Assembly (NCBI GenBank): GCA_025464005.1 | Contig: JAODBO010000082.1 | Coordinates: forward strand, 1 to 64,000 | Source of the DNA: Acidimicrobiaceae bacterium | GTDB taxonomy: Bacteria > Actinomycetota > Acidimicrobiia > Acidimicrobiales > Bog-793 | Length of the DNA: 64,000 bases | Direction: 5' to 3' | Shown here: one piece after another, positions 63,948 to 64,000 of the stretch | How positions within the stretch are numbered: the first letter of the stretch is position 1 | Layout: every line of letters starts with the position of its first letter | The notes under the pieces: model-generated | What the model saw: the letters and a program-made list of their open reading frames with translations, nothing else | Database searches by the model: none | Told to the model about the DNA's origin: nothing | Program-made: the position numbers and the translations under genes

Positions 63948-64000
63948 ATGCACGAGTCCCCGCGACCGGCGTCCGGGGTGTCTCGCGACATCGCATTCCG
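63948..64000 (+). CDS. possible 5' end of a gene cut by the window
   Basis: ATG 63948 follows GGGGAAAGGG by about 7 bases and opens a frame (MHESPRPASG...) that runs to the end. Only 17 codons are seen, so no product can be named. The 63,719-63,947 stretch before it shows no other feature. Confidence 0.3.
   Translation, partial: MHESPRPASGVSRDIAF

Overview
This is a high-GC window in which almost every base is coding and GTG or TTG starts are common. It looks like chromosome of an actinobacterium (Actinomycetota). The evidence is a WhiB protein, a GlnR-type regulator next to glutamine synthetase, a MarP-type CvpA/serine protease, a reductase of the mycothiol-dependent Rv2466c family, paired CrcB fluoride channels and a lysine/alanine-tailed topoisomerase I. 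Many gene groups (topA; MarP; metallo-beta-lactamase/RidA/ArsA-like pair/WhiB; asd-lysC; recR-ybaB-dnaX; tadA with serine tRNAs) recall, from memory, the Rv3640-Rv3750 arc of Mycobacterium tuberculosis, so an origin-proximal location is plausible. A deep-branching class such as Acidimicrobiia is my best guess, but it is not proven here.

Layout. Positions 1-70 hold nothing I can support. 71-9,003 (minus): an NCS1 permease, then topA, tmk and holB, preceded by a KimA-like transporter fused to an OB-fold. 9,094-11,332 (plus): two overlapping TrkA-type K+ regulatory proteins and a HAD phosphatase. 11,369-12,552 (minus): two CrcB genes behind a clear fluoride riboswitch. 12,684-20,111: cyclopropane synthase, primary-type sigma factor, nadE, glnA and glnR. 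20,196-27,407: a YVTN-repeat lipoprotein, ridA, erpA and mrp, then the WhiB/ArsA-pair/metallo-beta-lactamase block and a lone receiver protein. 27,495-32,777: a CorC-like CBS protein whose stop codon lies inside tRNA-Pro, two unknown proteins, a secreted CHAP protein and proS. 32,810-41,132: asd-lysC, two cyclophilins, a peptidase S51, a metal/ion transport operon and an orphan response regulator.

41,170-47,015 (plus): pyrE, marP, then a carbohydrate operon (GH15 glucoamylase/trehalase, glucose dehydrogenase, metallo-hydrolase). 47,128-48,052: two serine tRNAs, tadA and the SRP RNA. 48,149-53,229: dnaX-ybaB-recR (recR apparently starts at CTG), an acyl-CoA carboxylase beta subunit and a small companion. 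53,354-54,961: a TnpB element with terminal inverted repeats and an 8-bp flanking direct repeat. 55,004-64,000: the large helicase Lhr, a single-cysteine Rv2466c-like protein, a PadR regulator with a visible operator, an S9 peptidase, a GntR regulator and possibly the first codons of another gene.

Most of the window is housekeeping: replication and repair (topA, holB, dnaX, recR, lhr), Fe-S assembly (erpA, mrp), nitrogen control (glnA/glnR), translation (proS, tadA, tRNAs) and ion balance (TrkA pair, KimA-like, CrcB, ArsB/VIT). I found no CRISPR array, prophage or large accessory island. The most unusual items are the transporter/OB-fold fusion, the bounded TnpB element, the CTG start of recR and the tRNA/CDS overlap.
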